A DNA stretch of 64,000 nucleotides, taken from Methanobacteriota archaeon (GTDB lineage Archaea; Thermoplasmatota; Poseidoniia; Poseidoniales; Thalassarchaeaceae). The translations under genes were made by a program, and so were the position numbers. Below the pieces are notes generated by a model that made no database searches, was not told where the DNA came from, and saw nothing but the letters and a program-made list of their open reading frames with translations. The DNA lies in contig PBGL02000012.1 in assembly GCA_002718995.2 (NCBI GenBank), positions 1-64,000 of the forward strand, given 5' to 3'. Of this stretch, positions 42,178-50,341 are shown one piece after another; the first letter of the stretch is position 1, and each line of letters opens with the position of its first letter.

Positions 42178-42954
42178 GTGCCTAAACTCTCCGATGAGTC
42201 CGTGATATCATTTTCACAGAGTGTCGACCTTCGAGGAAGCGGTGAGCCGTTCAGGGTACCCCTGCTGTACCGATTCCTGGTTGGTTTTCTATGTCCACTA
42301 GTTAGGACATTCTTCAACGTACACATATATGGGATTGAGAGGCTCCCTTCCTCTGGCCCTATGATTTTAGCTGGAAATCATATATCCAACCTTGATCCTA
42401 TCTTCAAAATTCTAGCAGCTAGAAGACAGGTTTTCTATCTGGCGAAGGAGGAGCATTTTCAGAAGCAGCCGAATAGATTCATTATGAGGAGCAATGGGAT
42501 GATAGAAACCTTCAGAGAGGCAGGAGGGAGGGATGCTCTTGCCCGTGCTTCTGATGTCCTTTCGGCGGGCCTCCCCATAGGAGTATTTCCAGAAGGGACC
42601 AGATCTAGGAGGGATAGTCCGCCATTCCTGCAACCCGGGAAGACTGGTGTAGCCAGATTGTCTGCCCGGTTCCCAGAAGTTCCAGTTTTCCCAATTTGTG
42701 TAATCGGGTCTAGGGAGGTGATGCCTCCGGGGAGTAATGGAATCAAATTCTGGAAGAGAGTTGACGTTCATATCGGTAGTCCGATAAAGTTCTCACAATG
42801 GCTATCAATGGACGAAGGTGGCTCTTTCGATGACGAGGAGATCGCAAGCCTATTGGAAATAGATGAGCATGGACAGCGTTCAATCAAAAAGGCGTTGTTC
42901 AGGAAGTACACCGATCAACTAATGACGACATTGGAGCTCATGGGTGCTCCTTAG
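42178..42954 (+). CDS. plsC: PlsC-type 1-acylglycerol-3-phosphate acyltransferase
   Basis: The four PlsC blocks are present: the NHxxxxD active site '[15 protein letters not shown]', the central '[18 protein letters not shown]', the phosphate-binding '[15 protein letters not shown]' and the downstream '[15 protein letters not shown]'. The enzyme transfers an acyl group to lysophosphatidic acid in bacterial-type phospholipid synthesis; a single hydrophobic stretch (about residues 27-45) associates it with the membrane. The start is GTG at 42178, since no ATG lies between it and the active site. Such genes are uncommon in archaea but have been reported in Marine Group II. It overlaps the long version of the thyA frame and is 46 bp from the preferred thyA start, so the two probably share a transcript. 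Confidence 0.92.
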   Translation: MPKLSDESVISFSQSVDLRGSGEPFRVPLLYRFLVGFLCPLVRTFFNVHIYGIERLPSSGPMILAGNHISNLDPIFKILAARRQVFYLAKEEHFQKQPNRFIMRSNGMIETFREAGGRDALARASDVLSAGLPIGVFPEGTRSRRDSPPFLQPGKTGVARLSARFPEVPVFPICVIGSREVMPPGSNGIKFWKRVDVHIGSPIKFSQWLSMDEGGSFDDEEIASLLEIDEHGQRSIKKALFRKYTDQLMTTLELMGAP

Positions 42955-43000
42955 GTTCCTCCGCATCCTTGATGTACTTCCCTACCAACGAAGGGTGGAG

Positions 43001-43795
43001 ATGCAGCAATACCTCGACTTCCTCAGTAGGATATTGGAAGAGGGTGTTGACAAAGAAGATAGGACTGGTACGGGTACCAAGTCAATCTTCGGACATCAAA
43101 TGAGATTCGATCTTTCTGATGGGTTCCCTGCTGTGACGACCAAGAAGGTACACTGGCCTAGCATTATCCATGAGTTACTTTGGTTCCTATCCGGTGATAC
43201 CAACGTTGGCTATCTCCAAGAAAATAAAGTTAGGATATGGAATGAATGGGCGGATCAGGACGGTAACCTCGGGCCCGTGTACGGAAAGCAATGGAGGAAG
43301 TGGGAAGCAACAGATGGCAGAGTAATTGACCAGATAGAGGGCGCCATAGAGATGATAAAAGAAAATCCTGACAGTAGGAGAATAATCGTCTCTGCATGGA
43401 ACGTGGGTGAGCTTGATGAGATGGCTCTTATGCCGTGCCATGCATTCTTCCAGTTCTATGTCAACGATGGTAAGTTGTCTTGCCAGCTTTATCAGAGAAG
43501 TGCGGATGCATTCCTTGGTGTTCCATTCAATATTTCCTCATACAGCCTCCTCACATGTATGATGGCCAAGGTATGTGGACTTGAGGCGGGGGAATTTGTT
43601 TGGACTGGCGGAGATTGTCATTTGTACCTCAATCACTTGGATCAGGCCAGAGAGCAAATCACAAGGAAGCCAAAGAGACTCCCGAAACTGGTTCTAGAAG
43701 CGTCCATAACGGGAATTGACGATTTTAGATATGAGCATATCAAGATCGAGGGGTATGAGCACCACCCTCACATCCCTGCCCCAATATCGGTATGA
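43001..43795 (+). CDS. thyA: Thymidylate synthase, ThyA type
   Basis: ThyA methylates dUMP to dTMP with methylene-tetrahydrofolate. The 264-aa length is the same as the common bacterial enzyme. Key motifs are '[20 protein letters not shown]', the nucleophile Cys in '[12 protein letters not shown]', '[17 protein letters not shown]' and '[13 protein letters not shown]'. The ATG at 43001 gives the usual 'MQQYLDFL' start. It is followed after 9 bp by folA, which regenerates tetrahydrofolate from the dihydrofolate that ThyA produces. The gene is bacterial-like, unlike the ThyX route used by some archaea. Confidence 0.97.
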   Translation: MQQYLDFLSRILEEGVDKEDRTGTGTKSIFGHQMRFDLSDGFPAVTTKKVHWPSIIHELLWFLSGDTNVGYLQENKVRIWNEWADQDGNLGPVYGKQWRKWEATDGRVIDQIEGAIEMIKENPDSRRIIVSAWNVGELDEMALMPCHAFFQFYVNDGKLSCQLYQRSADAFLGVPFNISSYSLLTCMMAKVCGLEAGEFVWTGGDCHLYLNHLDQAREQITRKPKRLPKLVLEASITGIDDFRYEHIKIEGYEHHPHIPAPISV

Positions 43796-43800
43796 GGTGA
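43794..43800 (+). promoter_or_regulatory. Ribosome binding site of folA
   Basis: GAGGTGA overlaps the thyA stop and precedes the folA ATG (43805) by four bases, supporting that start and translation from a polycistronic thyA-folA message. Confidence 0.6.
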
Positions 43801-43804
43801 ATGA

Positions 43805-44311
43805 ATGAAGATTGCAATGATAGTGGCGATGGACGAAGATGGATACATAGGCAAGGGAGGAGGCCTTCCCTGGAGGATACCCACAGATATGGCTAGATTC
43901 AGGGATCTGACCATTGGAGACGGATTCAATTCAGTGGTTATGGGTCGGAAGACTTGGGATTCTCTCCCGGATTCGTATCGTCCGCTTCCCGAGAGAGTGA
44001 ATATTGTCATGTCGAGGGACACGTCATGGGCAGGAGAGGGAGCTGAGGCTGCACTGTACATTGGCAGGGCTATCGAGCTTGCATTCGCCGAGGGCAGTGA
44101 GGCGCTATGGGTAATAGGGGGTGCTGAGATTTACTCGATGTTCATGGACAGAGTAGACGAAATTCACGTAACTACAGTTCATACCAGTGGCAGCGGCGAG
44201 GTTTCTTTCCCTGATTGGGAAAGGGACGAATGGGAGGCTAACATTGTCCCTCAAGAGTTTGGGCCGAATGACGAGTTTACCACTACTTACACGGTATGGA
44301 AGCGGGTATGA
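43805..44311 (+). CDS. folA: Dihydrofolate reductase
   Basis: This 168-aa enzyme reduces dihydrofolate with NADPH. The N-terminal 'AMDEDGYIGKGGGLPWRIPT' holds the catalytic acidic residue region, followed by 'SVVMGRKTWDSLPDSYRPLP', 'VNIVMSRDTSW' and the NADPH-site 'ALWVIGGAEIYSMFM'. These appear in the standard order and spacing. It sits in an operon with thyA upstream and a DoxX-like membrane protein downstream, whose ATG overlaps nothing but follows the stop directly. Functional coupling with ThyA is evident. Confidence 0.96.
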   Translation: MKIAMIVAMDEDGYIGKGGGLPWRIPTDMARFRDLTIGDGFNSVVMGRKTWDSLPDSYRPLPERVNIVMSRDTSWAGEGAEAALYIGRAIELAFAEGSEALWVIGGAEIYSMFMDRVDEIHVTTVHTSGSGEVSFPDWERDEWEANIVPQEFGPNDEFTTTYTVWKRV

Positions 44312-44725
44312 ATGGATCTTCGCACAGCTCTTCGTGTAATCTCCTCGACGGCTGGGGGGGTCTTCTTTGTGTATGTTGGAATCATGCATTTCACAGATAC
44401 TACGTGGTTCGAGCCAATCGTCCCTCCGATACTAGGTTCGGCTAGATTCTGGGTTTTAGCTAGCGGAGTAGCGGAAGTTGCAGTCGGGATTTGCCTAATC
44501 TTGCCGAAAACAAGGAAGAAGGCGGGATATGCCAGTGCTGCACTCCTTGTTGCACTGTATCCAGCTAATCTGTACATGTGGATTTTCGATGTGGAGCTAG
44601 GTGACGGCGCATCACTATCTCCTACTGGTCATGTGATCAGGCTGATTCTACAAATAGGTGGAATTTTACTGAGCCTCTGGATAGCCGAATTCTTTGATCG
44701 ACACGTTGACTCGGTCAATGAATAG
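44312..44725 (+). CDS. DoxX-like small membrane protein
   Basis: The 137-aa product has four hydrophobic spans (about 8-28, 45-65, 72-92 and 105-124) with 'FFVYVGIMHFTDTTWFEPIV' and 'FWVLASGVAEVAVGICLIL', the pattern of DoxX/DUF-type proteins. The role of such proteins is poorly defined; some are linked to redox or thiosulfate chemistry. Its ATG at 44312 directly follows the folA stop, so it is the third gene of the thyA operon. Its 3' end overlaps the convergent lipoprotein gene by 11 bp. Confidence 0.75.
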   Translation: MDLRTALRVISSTAGGVFFVYVGIMHFTDTTWFEPIVPPILGSARFWVLASGVAEVAVGICLILPKTRKKAGYASAALLVALYPANLYMWIFDVELGDGASLSPTGHVIRLILQIGGILLSLWIAEFFDRHVDSVNE

Positions 44726-46208
44726 GTTCGATCTCGCTGAAAGGAAACAGGGTCCCCTGAGATTCGAATAGGCTGGGGCCGCTTCCTAGGTAGTAGACAG
44801 AACCTCTGCCATCTCTGGAGTCCTCGGCGGTGGAATTATTATTCGCTGCACACGTGCCAGTGCAACCATCTGCAAAGGCAACATAAACGCGTCCTTCTCT
44901 GTCGATATGAAGGTCATTGAAATCCAAAAGGTTCCTATTTGAGCCGCCGATATCACGACAATCCCCACTATTGAGACAGATGCTACCCATCTGTACCGGA
45001 TCGTCAGTGACCCTCATGGTGTGGAACACGGGATTGGAGTCCAAAGCATTGAGGCTGAAGGTGATGTAGAGGTGGTAGGTAACATTGTTCGGTGCATAGT
45101 GAGCATTGCCGTCCCATGGGTTACCATCGATATCTGATTGATTTAGCATCTCAGAATTCTCACTTCCAAGGTACATTATTGCAATTCTCCCTGGGTCGCC
45201 AGCATCGGTTTGGGGGAATACCGATGAGATGACTTCAACCGGAGATATTCGGATACTCTCTTGTTCCCAGGTTTCGCCTGAATCGGTTGAGCGAGCCATG
45301 TAGACTCCCTCATCAGCACCTGTCCAAACGTGATATGCATTTGAGGCAGAGTCTGTCGAGACTTCTGAATTCTTACGAGGATAGGGTGTAGAAACATCTT
45401 CCCCCATCGTTCTCTGAAACCAGGAGAATCCATTATCCTTGGAAACGATGACTGTTGGAGTCTCTACTCTGGGGGTGACGTATACCGTACCATCAGGAGC
45501 TGTGGAAATCGCCCCATGCAGGCCCCCGTTAGTGGTTGCGAGACCGATTATCTGGCCTCCAGCATCAAAGGTTGCTCCCCCATCAAAACTTGTGAAGCAG
45601 AATATCCCGACTAATTTATTGTAGCAATAATACACCGCAGTTTCGTAGAAGCTGGATGTAAATTGTCCCAACGCACCATATCCTTCACTGGTCCAAGGTC
45701 CGCTTGCCAATTTGATATGATCATTGATTGGTGTAGTTCCTGAATCATGTGGATTTCCTAGCCAAGAGTTGCCATCATCATCACTCCAGCATATCCATGA
45801 TGTCTCAAGACCAATCATCTGTACGTTGAAGATTCGATCCGTGATTGGATCAACCCACCCATAGGGGTCGCTGGTAGTAGGCGAACACTGCACGGGATCC
45901 TGTGTCTCTTCCCATGATTGGCCGTGATCGCAAGATCTCATCACTTTCTCCATGGCGATGAAGAAGATACAACCGCTCGAAGTTATGCCAATACTGGGTT
46001 CCTTGCCGGTCTCTCCCACATCACTGAATACGAAACTTAGTGGCAAGGGAGGGACATCAACAGGGAGGCCGCTAGGGCCCGTGACGAAGAATCGTGGTTC
46101 GGGAACATCTTCATCGCCCACCTCAGAGGTCCCTTCATCCAGATGGATACATCCCGAAATAGTAGTGGTGACCATCAGGAGCGCCATGACTACAGCACCT
46201 GTGCGCAT
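44715..46208 (-). CDS. Lipoprotein with BNR/Asp-box (sialidase-like) repeats
   Basis: The N-terminus is a lipoprotein signal: 'GAVVMALLMVTTTISGCIHL', with the lipobox ISGC. At least four Asp-box-like motifs (S-x-D-x-G-x-T/S-W/F) are visible: 'SDDDGNSWLG', 'SFDGGATFDA', 'SKDNGFSWFQ' and 'STDSGETWEQ'. Together they indicate a six-bladed beta-propeller of the sialidase/neuraminidase superfamily. The sialidase Arg triad was not identified, so glycan hydrolysis is not claimed. The 497-aa protein is probably exposed on the cell surface and may bind or process polysaccharides. It stands alone in this orientation between convergent and same-strand neighbours. Confidence 0.85.
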   Translation of the reverse strand: MRTGAVVMALLMVTTTISGCIHLDEGTSEVGDEDVPEPRFFVTGPSGLPVDVPPLPLSFVFSDVGETGKEPSIGITSSGCIFFIAMEKVMRSCDHGQSWEETQDPVQCSPTTSDPYGWVDPITDRIFNVQMIGLETSWICWSDDDGNSWLGNPHDSGTTPINDHIKLASGPWTSEGYGALGQFTSSFYETAVYYCYNKLVGIFCFTSFDGGATFDAGGQIIGLATTNGGLHGAISTAPDGTVYVTPRVETPTVIVSKDNGFSWFQRTMGEDVSTPYPRKNSEVSTDSASNAYHVWTGADEGVYMARSTDSGETWEQESIRISPVEVISSVFPQTDAGDPGRIAIMYLGSENSEMLNQSDIDGNPWDGNAHYAPNNVTYHLYITFSLNALDSNPVFHTMRVTDDPVQMGSICLNSGDCRDIGGSNRNLLDFNDLHIDREGRVYVAFADGCTGTCAANNNSTAEDSRDGRGSVYYLGSGPSLFESQGTLFPFSEIEPIH

Positions 46209-46262
46209 AGTGCTTCGACTTGGATATAGGGCATTTATCTTGCCATAGGGTGAGCCAATGGG

Positions 46263-46694
46263 CTAATCTTCGGATTCATACTCAGTAACTCTAATTCCTA
46301 AATTACCCCTTCTGGCCTTTCTCAGCATTATCTTATCCATCTTCTTATGAAATTCTGATTCCAAGTCAACTTTCATTGCTAGGGAATGTCCCAATATGAG
46401 AATCAACAGATCGGCTAACTCTTCGGCTGCCTCGGAATGGGGCTTACCTTTGGTAATTGCAGCGGATAGCTCTCCCAGTTCCTCCACCGTCAAAGCTATT
46501 CTGTAACCCATGTCATGACCATGGTTGTCTTCCGATGAAAAGGAGTGCTTGTGATGAAATGTGGCAACTCTTGACATCATGGTCATCCAAGATCCATCTG
46601 GTGTCGATGACGGGTGTGTCGATATCCATTCTTCTACTGTGGTCTTTCTTTCCATAATTGTCCGAATGAAAGAAGCCACATCAACATAGTTCAA
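46263..46694 (-). CDS. MazG-like nucleotide pyrophosphohydrolase
   Basis: The 143-aa protein carries the all-alpha NTP-PPase metal motif: 'EELGELSAAITKGKPHSEAA' followed by EELADLLI, that is ExxxE(12-28)ExxxD. Flanking helices 'GYRIALTV' and 'FHKKMDKIMLRKARRGNLG' complete the fold. Such enzymes remove non-canonical or excess NTPs. The first 60 residues are not recognisable. It lies 18 bp downstream of the nucleoside phosphorylase gene and may share its transcript. The substrate is unknown. Confidence 0.78.
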   Translation of the reverse strand: MNYVDVASFIRTIMERKTTVEEWISTHPSSTPDGSWMTMMSRVATFHHKHSFSSEDNHGHDMGYRIALTVEELGELSAAITKGKPHSEAAEELADLLILILGHSLAMKVDLESEFHKKMDKIMLRKARRGNLGIRVTEYESED

Positions 46695-46712
46695 GATTGG
46701 GTTCTAAAATGG

Positions 46713-47474
46713 TCAATCGATTGATCTCAGAATCTCCATTAAGCATAGCGATATGCTGCCTCTCATAGACGAAGCCATGGAATCTACAGCATGATGGTCA
46801 ATCTTGGCAGAAGGATCACCCGGTTCCCTGCCTGCGGCCCAATTAGAAGAGCAGGCTAGTGCAACATGGCGTATTCCTGTCTCCGACATTAGCCTTGACT
46901 CCGGGCCCAGTGTCATCCCGACAGCATGAGCACCCAACATCTCCAATGCGTCAATCTCAGCTGGACTCTCGAATTGTGGGCCTACGCACTGGGCTACTAT
47001 GAGATCATTAGGAACGTGTTGCTGAGTCGAGGCTAGGACACCCTTGCAAATCTGCGAGGCATCCATATCGAAGGGGGATGTCCTGTCTGCATGTATGGCA
47101 TCTGCATCATGAAATGTCCACGGTCTGACCGCGAGATCCAGTACATTGGAGGAAATGCCAATTGTGCCAGGCTCGAAATTATCGACCATTGATCCAACGG
47201 AATTTATGCTCATGACAATATCGGGATGGCACTTCACTACTGCTTGCACATTCGCTCTATGTTCGATTTTATGGGGAGGGGTTCTGTTCTCGCCTTCGGA
47301 ATGGTGCCTGTCGATAAACACGATATCTCCCAAATCAGTAGAGACAATTGATGAGGGAACGCTTTTCCAGTCAGTGTCTATCTTCACTCTAGATATTCCA
47401 AGATTTTCGGAATTGGACATCTCATCCGCTAGAGCGCTCATTCCTGTGCCGCATAGCACCGCAACGCGGGCCAT
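46713..47474 (-). CDS. MTA/purine nucleoside phosphorylase family
   Basis: Family elements are the N-terminal 'MARVAVLCGTGMSALADEM', the phosphate and ribose-binding 'DRHHSEGENRTPPHKIEHRA', 'SINSVGSMVDNFEPGTI', 'QCVGPQFESPAEIDALEMLG' and 'HAVGMTLGPESRLMSETGI' with the purine-site 'CSSNWAAG'. The best fit is the methylthioadenosine phosphorylase branch (salvage of the adenine and methylthioribose units of MTA), but inosine/guanosine phosphorylases are close. The 253-aa length is usual. It starts four bases after the eS1 stop, so it is expected to be expressed with ribosomal protein eS1. Confidence 0.85.
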   Translation of the reverse strand: MARVAVLCGTGMSALADEMSNSENLGISRVKIDTDWKSVPSSIVSTDLGDIVFIDRHHSEGENRTPPHKIEHRANVQAVVKCHPDIVMSINSVGSMVDNFEPGTIGISSNVLDLAVRPWTFHDADAIHADRTSPFDMDASQICKGVLASTQQHVPNDLIVAQCVGPQFESPAEIDALEMLGAHAVGMTLGPESRLMSETGIRHVALACSSNWAAGREPGDPSAKIDHHAVDSMASSMRGSISLCLMEILRSID

Positions 47475-47478
47475 TTGA

Positions 47479-48381
47479 TTACTCCCGAAGACGCGCTATT
47501 AGGTCCGCCTTCTTCCCTGAAACTGGCTTTCCAGCAGCCTTGAGTAGTTCCTTTAGTTCGGGGACTTTCATGGAGTCATAATCCACTTCCCCCTCGGACC
47601 CCTCTTCTTCGGACTGGACATCTTCCTCAATCTCATCATCCTCTGAAGGTTCCGAAATATCGGCTGAGGCCTCTGCAGCAGCCAGAACATCGGATTCTTC
47701 GTCCTGTTCAGAGGAAGCCACTTCTTCCGCCTTCTCCTGGGCATGAATCTCCTCAAGAGTTGGTCCTTCTTCCACAACTACTCCAGACTGGATCAACTGG
47801 GTTCTCCTGATCATTACTGCCCTGATTGGAGTAATCTTTGATACGCCTTCCTTGATTATAGCTTCGAGTTCCCCGTCCATTACTGACTTCTGCATGCCCA
47901 CCCATGTCGAGGATGCGCCCGTCTTCAGGATAATGTTCCTTGCAATTGCCCTTATCTCATTCTTCTGGCTTGACTTTGCCCTTTCTCTAGTGAGTATTAG
48001 TGGCTTGAATCTGACATAGAATCCATCTTCTGTGACTATGTCTACAGTGTCATCGATTTTGCCCCTATCCCGGCGTATCTGCCTTCTGATATGGTCCTGC
48101 ATCATCTGATGTCCAATGAACTCGGTTAGGGCGTCAGCCCCCAGTACATCAATAACTCTGAATCTTATTTTGACGTGCATCTTGGAGAAATCGCCATCGA
48201 GTTCATTCTGCATGATCTCAAAGTTTCGACCAATCAACATTTCTGGCTCTTCTGCCAATGTCTCTCCGATTACCCTGAATGACCATGGGTTTCTGGGGGC
48301 CCTGATGGAGTACCAGCGCTTTGACTTCCACTTGTCCCTCTGCCTACGTGCCGCTGCCCTTGCCTTTGCGCCTTTTGCCAT
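47479..48381 (-). CDS. Ribosomal protein eS1 (S3Ae) with acidic linker and C-terminal SAP domain
   Basis: The first 200 residues are the archaeal/eukaryotic eS1 protein of the small subunit: 'KWKSKRWYSIRAPRNPWSFR', 'VIGETLAEEPEMLIGRNFEI', 'HVKIRFRVIDVLGADALTEF' and 'AIARNIILKTGASSTWVGMQ'. A long Glu/Ser/Asp-rich linker (about 215-262) leads to 'DYDSMKVPELKELLKAAGKP' followed by VSGKKADLIARLRE, a complete SAP (SAF-A/B, Acinus, PIAS) helix-extended-helix motif that normally binds DNA or RNA. The ATG at 48381 gives 300 aa and the basic start 'MAKGAKARAAARRQRDKW'. It is transcribed divergently from an RNA-binding protein gene. Confidence 0.93.
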   Translation of the reverse strand: MAKGAKARAAARRQRDKWKSKRWYSIRAPRNPWSFRVIGETLAEEPEMLIGRNFEIMQNELDGDFSKMHVKIRFRVIDVLGADALTEFIGHQMMQDHIRRQIRRDRGKIDDTVDIVTEDGFYVRFKPLILTRERAKSSQKNEIRAIARNIILKTGASSTWVGMQKSVMDGELEAIIKEGVSKITPIRAVMIRRTQLIQSGVVVEEGPTLEEIHAQEKAEEVASSEQDEESDVLAAAEASADISEPSEDDEIEEDVQSEEEGSEGEVDYDSMKVPELKELLKAAGKPVSGKKADLIARLRE

Positions 48382-48468
48382 GACAACAACCTCGTACCTC
48401 GGGGGCTTCCCCGCTCGCTGGCCGTGCGACCTGCCCTTACTATTTGAAACAAAGCCCCTCAGGGAGAT

Positions 48469-48954
48469 GTGGTTTTCCCTACGAGCCTTCAAGATATAGT
48501 GACCCTTGGACCTAGTGTGGGCCTACTCAGTGCTACTTGGAGAGTCCATGCAAGTGGCGTAGATGATTTGGAAATGATCGAAAGTGGACTTCACTGGCTA
48601 ACGGGAGAATGCTGTGAAGTCACCTGGACAAGAGAGAAGTCGTTTCATGGGCCACCCCAACATGTGGCTGTGGCGAGGACAGAAAAAAAGAGAGAGGCGC
48701 GCAGTTGTTTCAGTAGACTTGGGGCGGATGTAATGGCTCAACTTTACGAGGAAGGAATCAAGAAGAGAGTGGATGACGAGAAAAATATTCACGTAAGGAT
48801 TTCTCTGTCCGAACTATGCAGGGGAAGAGTCAAACTGATCGAATCCGGAAGTCGCGGTTCTACGGTCAAGGGGACATTCAAGATTGAGTCTTACCCGGGA
48901 GATGACCCAATTGATGTGGCTTCGCGGCTATTGAACGAATTGTCTCCTGAATGA
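48469..48954 (+). CDS. RNA-binding protein, archaeal COG1325-like
   Basis: The 161-aa protein resembles the archaeal 'predicted exosome subunit' RNA-binding family with an L5-like fold: 'LLSATWRVHASGVDDLEMIE', 'SGLHWLTGECCEVTW', 'EKSFHGPPQHVAVARTEKKR', 'HVRISLSELCRGRVKLIE' and 'TVKGTFKIESYPGDDPIDVA'. An R/K-rich turn is typical of RNA contact. GTG at 48469 is used because no ATG is near; AGGGAG lies directly before it. The divergent neighbour is eS1, which fits a translation or RNA context. The match is by pattern and is less certain than for adjacent genes. Confidence 0.65.
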   Translation: MVFPTSLQDIVTLGPSVGLLSATWRVHASGVDDLEMIESGLHWLTGECCEVTWTREKSFHGPPQHVAVARTEKKREARSCFSRLGADVMAQLYEEGIKKRVDDEKNIHVRISLSELCRGRVKLIESGSRGSTVKGTFKIESYPGDDPIDVASRLLNELSPE

Positions 48955-49019
48955 CGATTGTAAGCTATGAGGCGAGCAAGAGTTCAAATGCCCCAATCTA
49001 CAGCATGTGACGAAGGAAT

Positions 49020-49292
49020 ATGACTCACGTAGTTACGAGTGCTTGTGTTGATCACAAATACCAAGACTGCGTCGCAGTTTGCCCTGTTGAGGCATTTAGA
49101 GAGGCTGACACCTACTTGGTTATCGATCCTGATGAGTGCATTGATTGTGCAGCTTGTGTGACAGAGTGTCCTGTTGAGGCTATTTTTGCCGATACCGACC
49201 TTCCTGATGAATTCGAGGAATGGTTAGACAGGAACGAGGATGAGTCCGTAGATCTCCCTATTGCTGAGGGCGACTCTCCAGTTCTAGCCTAG
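49020..49292 (+). CDS. 7Fe ferredoxin ([3Fe-4S][4Fe-4S])
   Basis: The N-terminal cluster motif is 'CVDHKYQDCVAVCPVEAF' (C-x7-C-x3-CP), and the second is 'CIDCAACVTECPVEAIF' (CxxCxxCxxxCP). The wide spacing and missing fourth ligand in the first motif indicate a [3Fe-4S] cluster, as in FdxA-type 7Fe ferredoxins. The acidic C-terminal tail of about 30 residues is characteristic. At 90 aa it is a small cytoplasmic electron carrier that could serve oxidoreductases such as 2-oxoacid:ferredoxin enzymes. It stands between the RNA-binding protein and pdxS, all in the same direction. Confidence 0.93.
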   Translation: MTHVVTSACVDHKYQDCVAVCPVEAFREADTYLVIDPDECIDCAACVTECPVEAIFADTDLPDEFEEWLDRNEDESVDLPIAEGDSPVLA

Positions 49293-49351
49293 GTTTTTTG
49301 TCTTCATTGGCAGGACATAGGTTCATGAAGAAATAACTGGGAGAGGTTAGC

Positions 49352-50341
49352 ATGGCACGCACAGTGGACCTAGGTGGAATGCGGCATGGGACTGAGCTCC
49401 TGAAGAGGGGTTTTGCAAAAATGCAACAGGGTGGCGTCGTTATGGATGTCGTCACACCGGAGCAAGCGCACGTTGCTGAAGATGCCGGTGCGGTTTCTGT
49501 GATGGCCCTAGAGAGAGTACCCGCTGACATTCGATCTATGGGGGGAGTGGCGAGGATGAGTCATCCCGATATGATTAGCGAGATAATCGAAACCACCAGC
49601 ATTCCAGTAATGGCAAAGGCTAGAATTGGTCACGATGAAGAGGCCAGGGTCCTGGAAAGCATGGGGGTGGACATGATTGACGAATCGGAGGTCCTGACGC
49701 CCGCAGATCCTTTCTTCCATATTGCCAAGAGCGGTTTCACAATACCATTCGTATGCGGGTGTACGAATCTCGGGGAAGCCGTCCGAAGGATCGCAGAGGG
49801 GGCAGCCATGATTCGAACCAAGGGTGAAGCTGGGACTGGTAATGTCGTTAGTGCAGTACAGCATGCTAGGCTCGTAAAAACAGAAATTGATCATGCCATC
49901 CAATCGGTTGATGTCAGAAGAGAAGATATGATCGATAAAATCATGGAAGGCTATCGAAGAATGGAGTCTTCCTCGGAGTTCCGAATAATTACCAGAGAGA
50001 CTCCTTTTGGTTCAATGACTGAACTCAAAGAAGAAGTATCCTCGGTGCTTGGGGATGTCATAGAATTGGGTAGACTTCCTGTGGTGACATTCTCTGCGGG
50101 AGGCATTGCCACACCTGCTGATGCAGCGCTTATGATGAGTCATGGAATGGATGGTATTTTCGTAGGATCTGGAATCTTCAAGAGTTCTGATCCAACAAAC
50201 ACTGCAGAGGCCATAGTTATGGCAACACACCACTTTGATGATCCATCAATCGTCAGGGATGCATGCAAGATGGTCGGAGAGGCGATGCCTGGACTTGAGA
50301 TAGATGATCTAGAGGTCAGGCTTGAAGAACGCGGATGGTAA
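49352..50341 (+). CDS. pdxS: Pyridoxal 5'-phosphate synthase, lyase subunit
   Basis: PdxS builds PLP from ribose-5-phosphate, glyceraldehyde-3-phosphate and ammonia. The (beta/alpha)8 barrel is recognised by '[20 protein letters not shown]', '[20 protein letters not shown]', the catalytic Lys in '[19 protein letters not shown]', '[14 protein letters not shown]' and the phosphate site '[17 protein letters not shown]'. The C-terminal '[20 protein letters not shown]' is equally typical. The 329-aa length is slightly long for the family (about 295), with extra residues around 195-220. PdxT, the glutaminase partner, is not adjacent. A GAGAGG element precedes the ATG at 49352. Confidence 0.97.
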   Translation: MARTVDLGGMRHGTELLKRGFAKMQQGGVVMDVVTPEQAHVAEDAGAVSVMALERVPADIRSMGGVARMSHPDMISEIIETTSIPVMAKARIGHDEEARVLESMGVDMIDESEVLTPADPFFHIAKSGFTIPFVCGCTNLGEAVRRIAEGAAMIRTKGEAGTGNVVSAVQHARLVKTEIDHAIQSVDVRREDMIDKIMEGYRRMESSSEFRIITRETPFGSMTELKEEVSSVLGDVIELGRLPVVTFSAGGIATPADAALMMSHGMDGIFVGSGIFKSSDPTNTAEAIVMATHHFDDPSIVRDACKMVGEAMPGLEIDDLEVRLEERGW

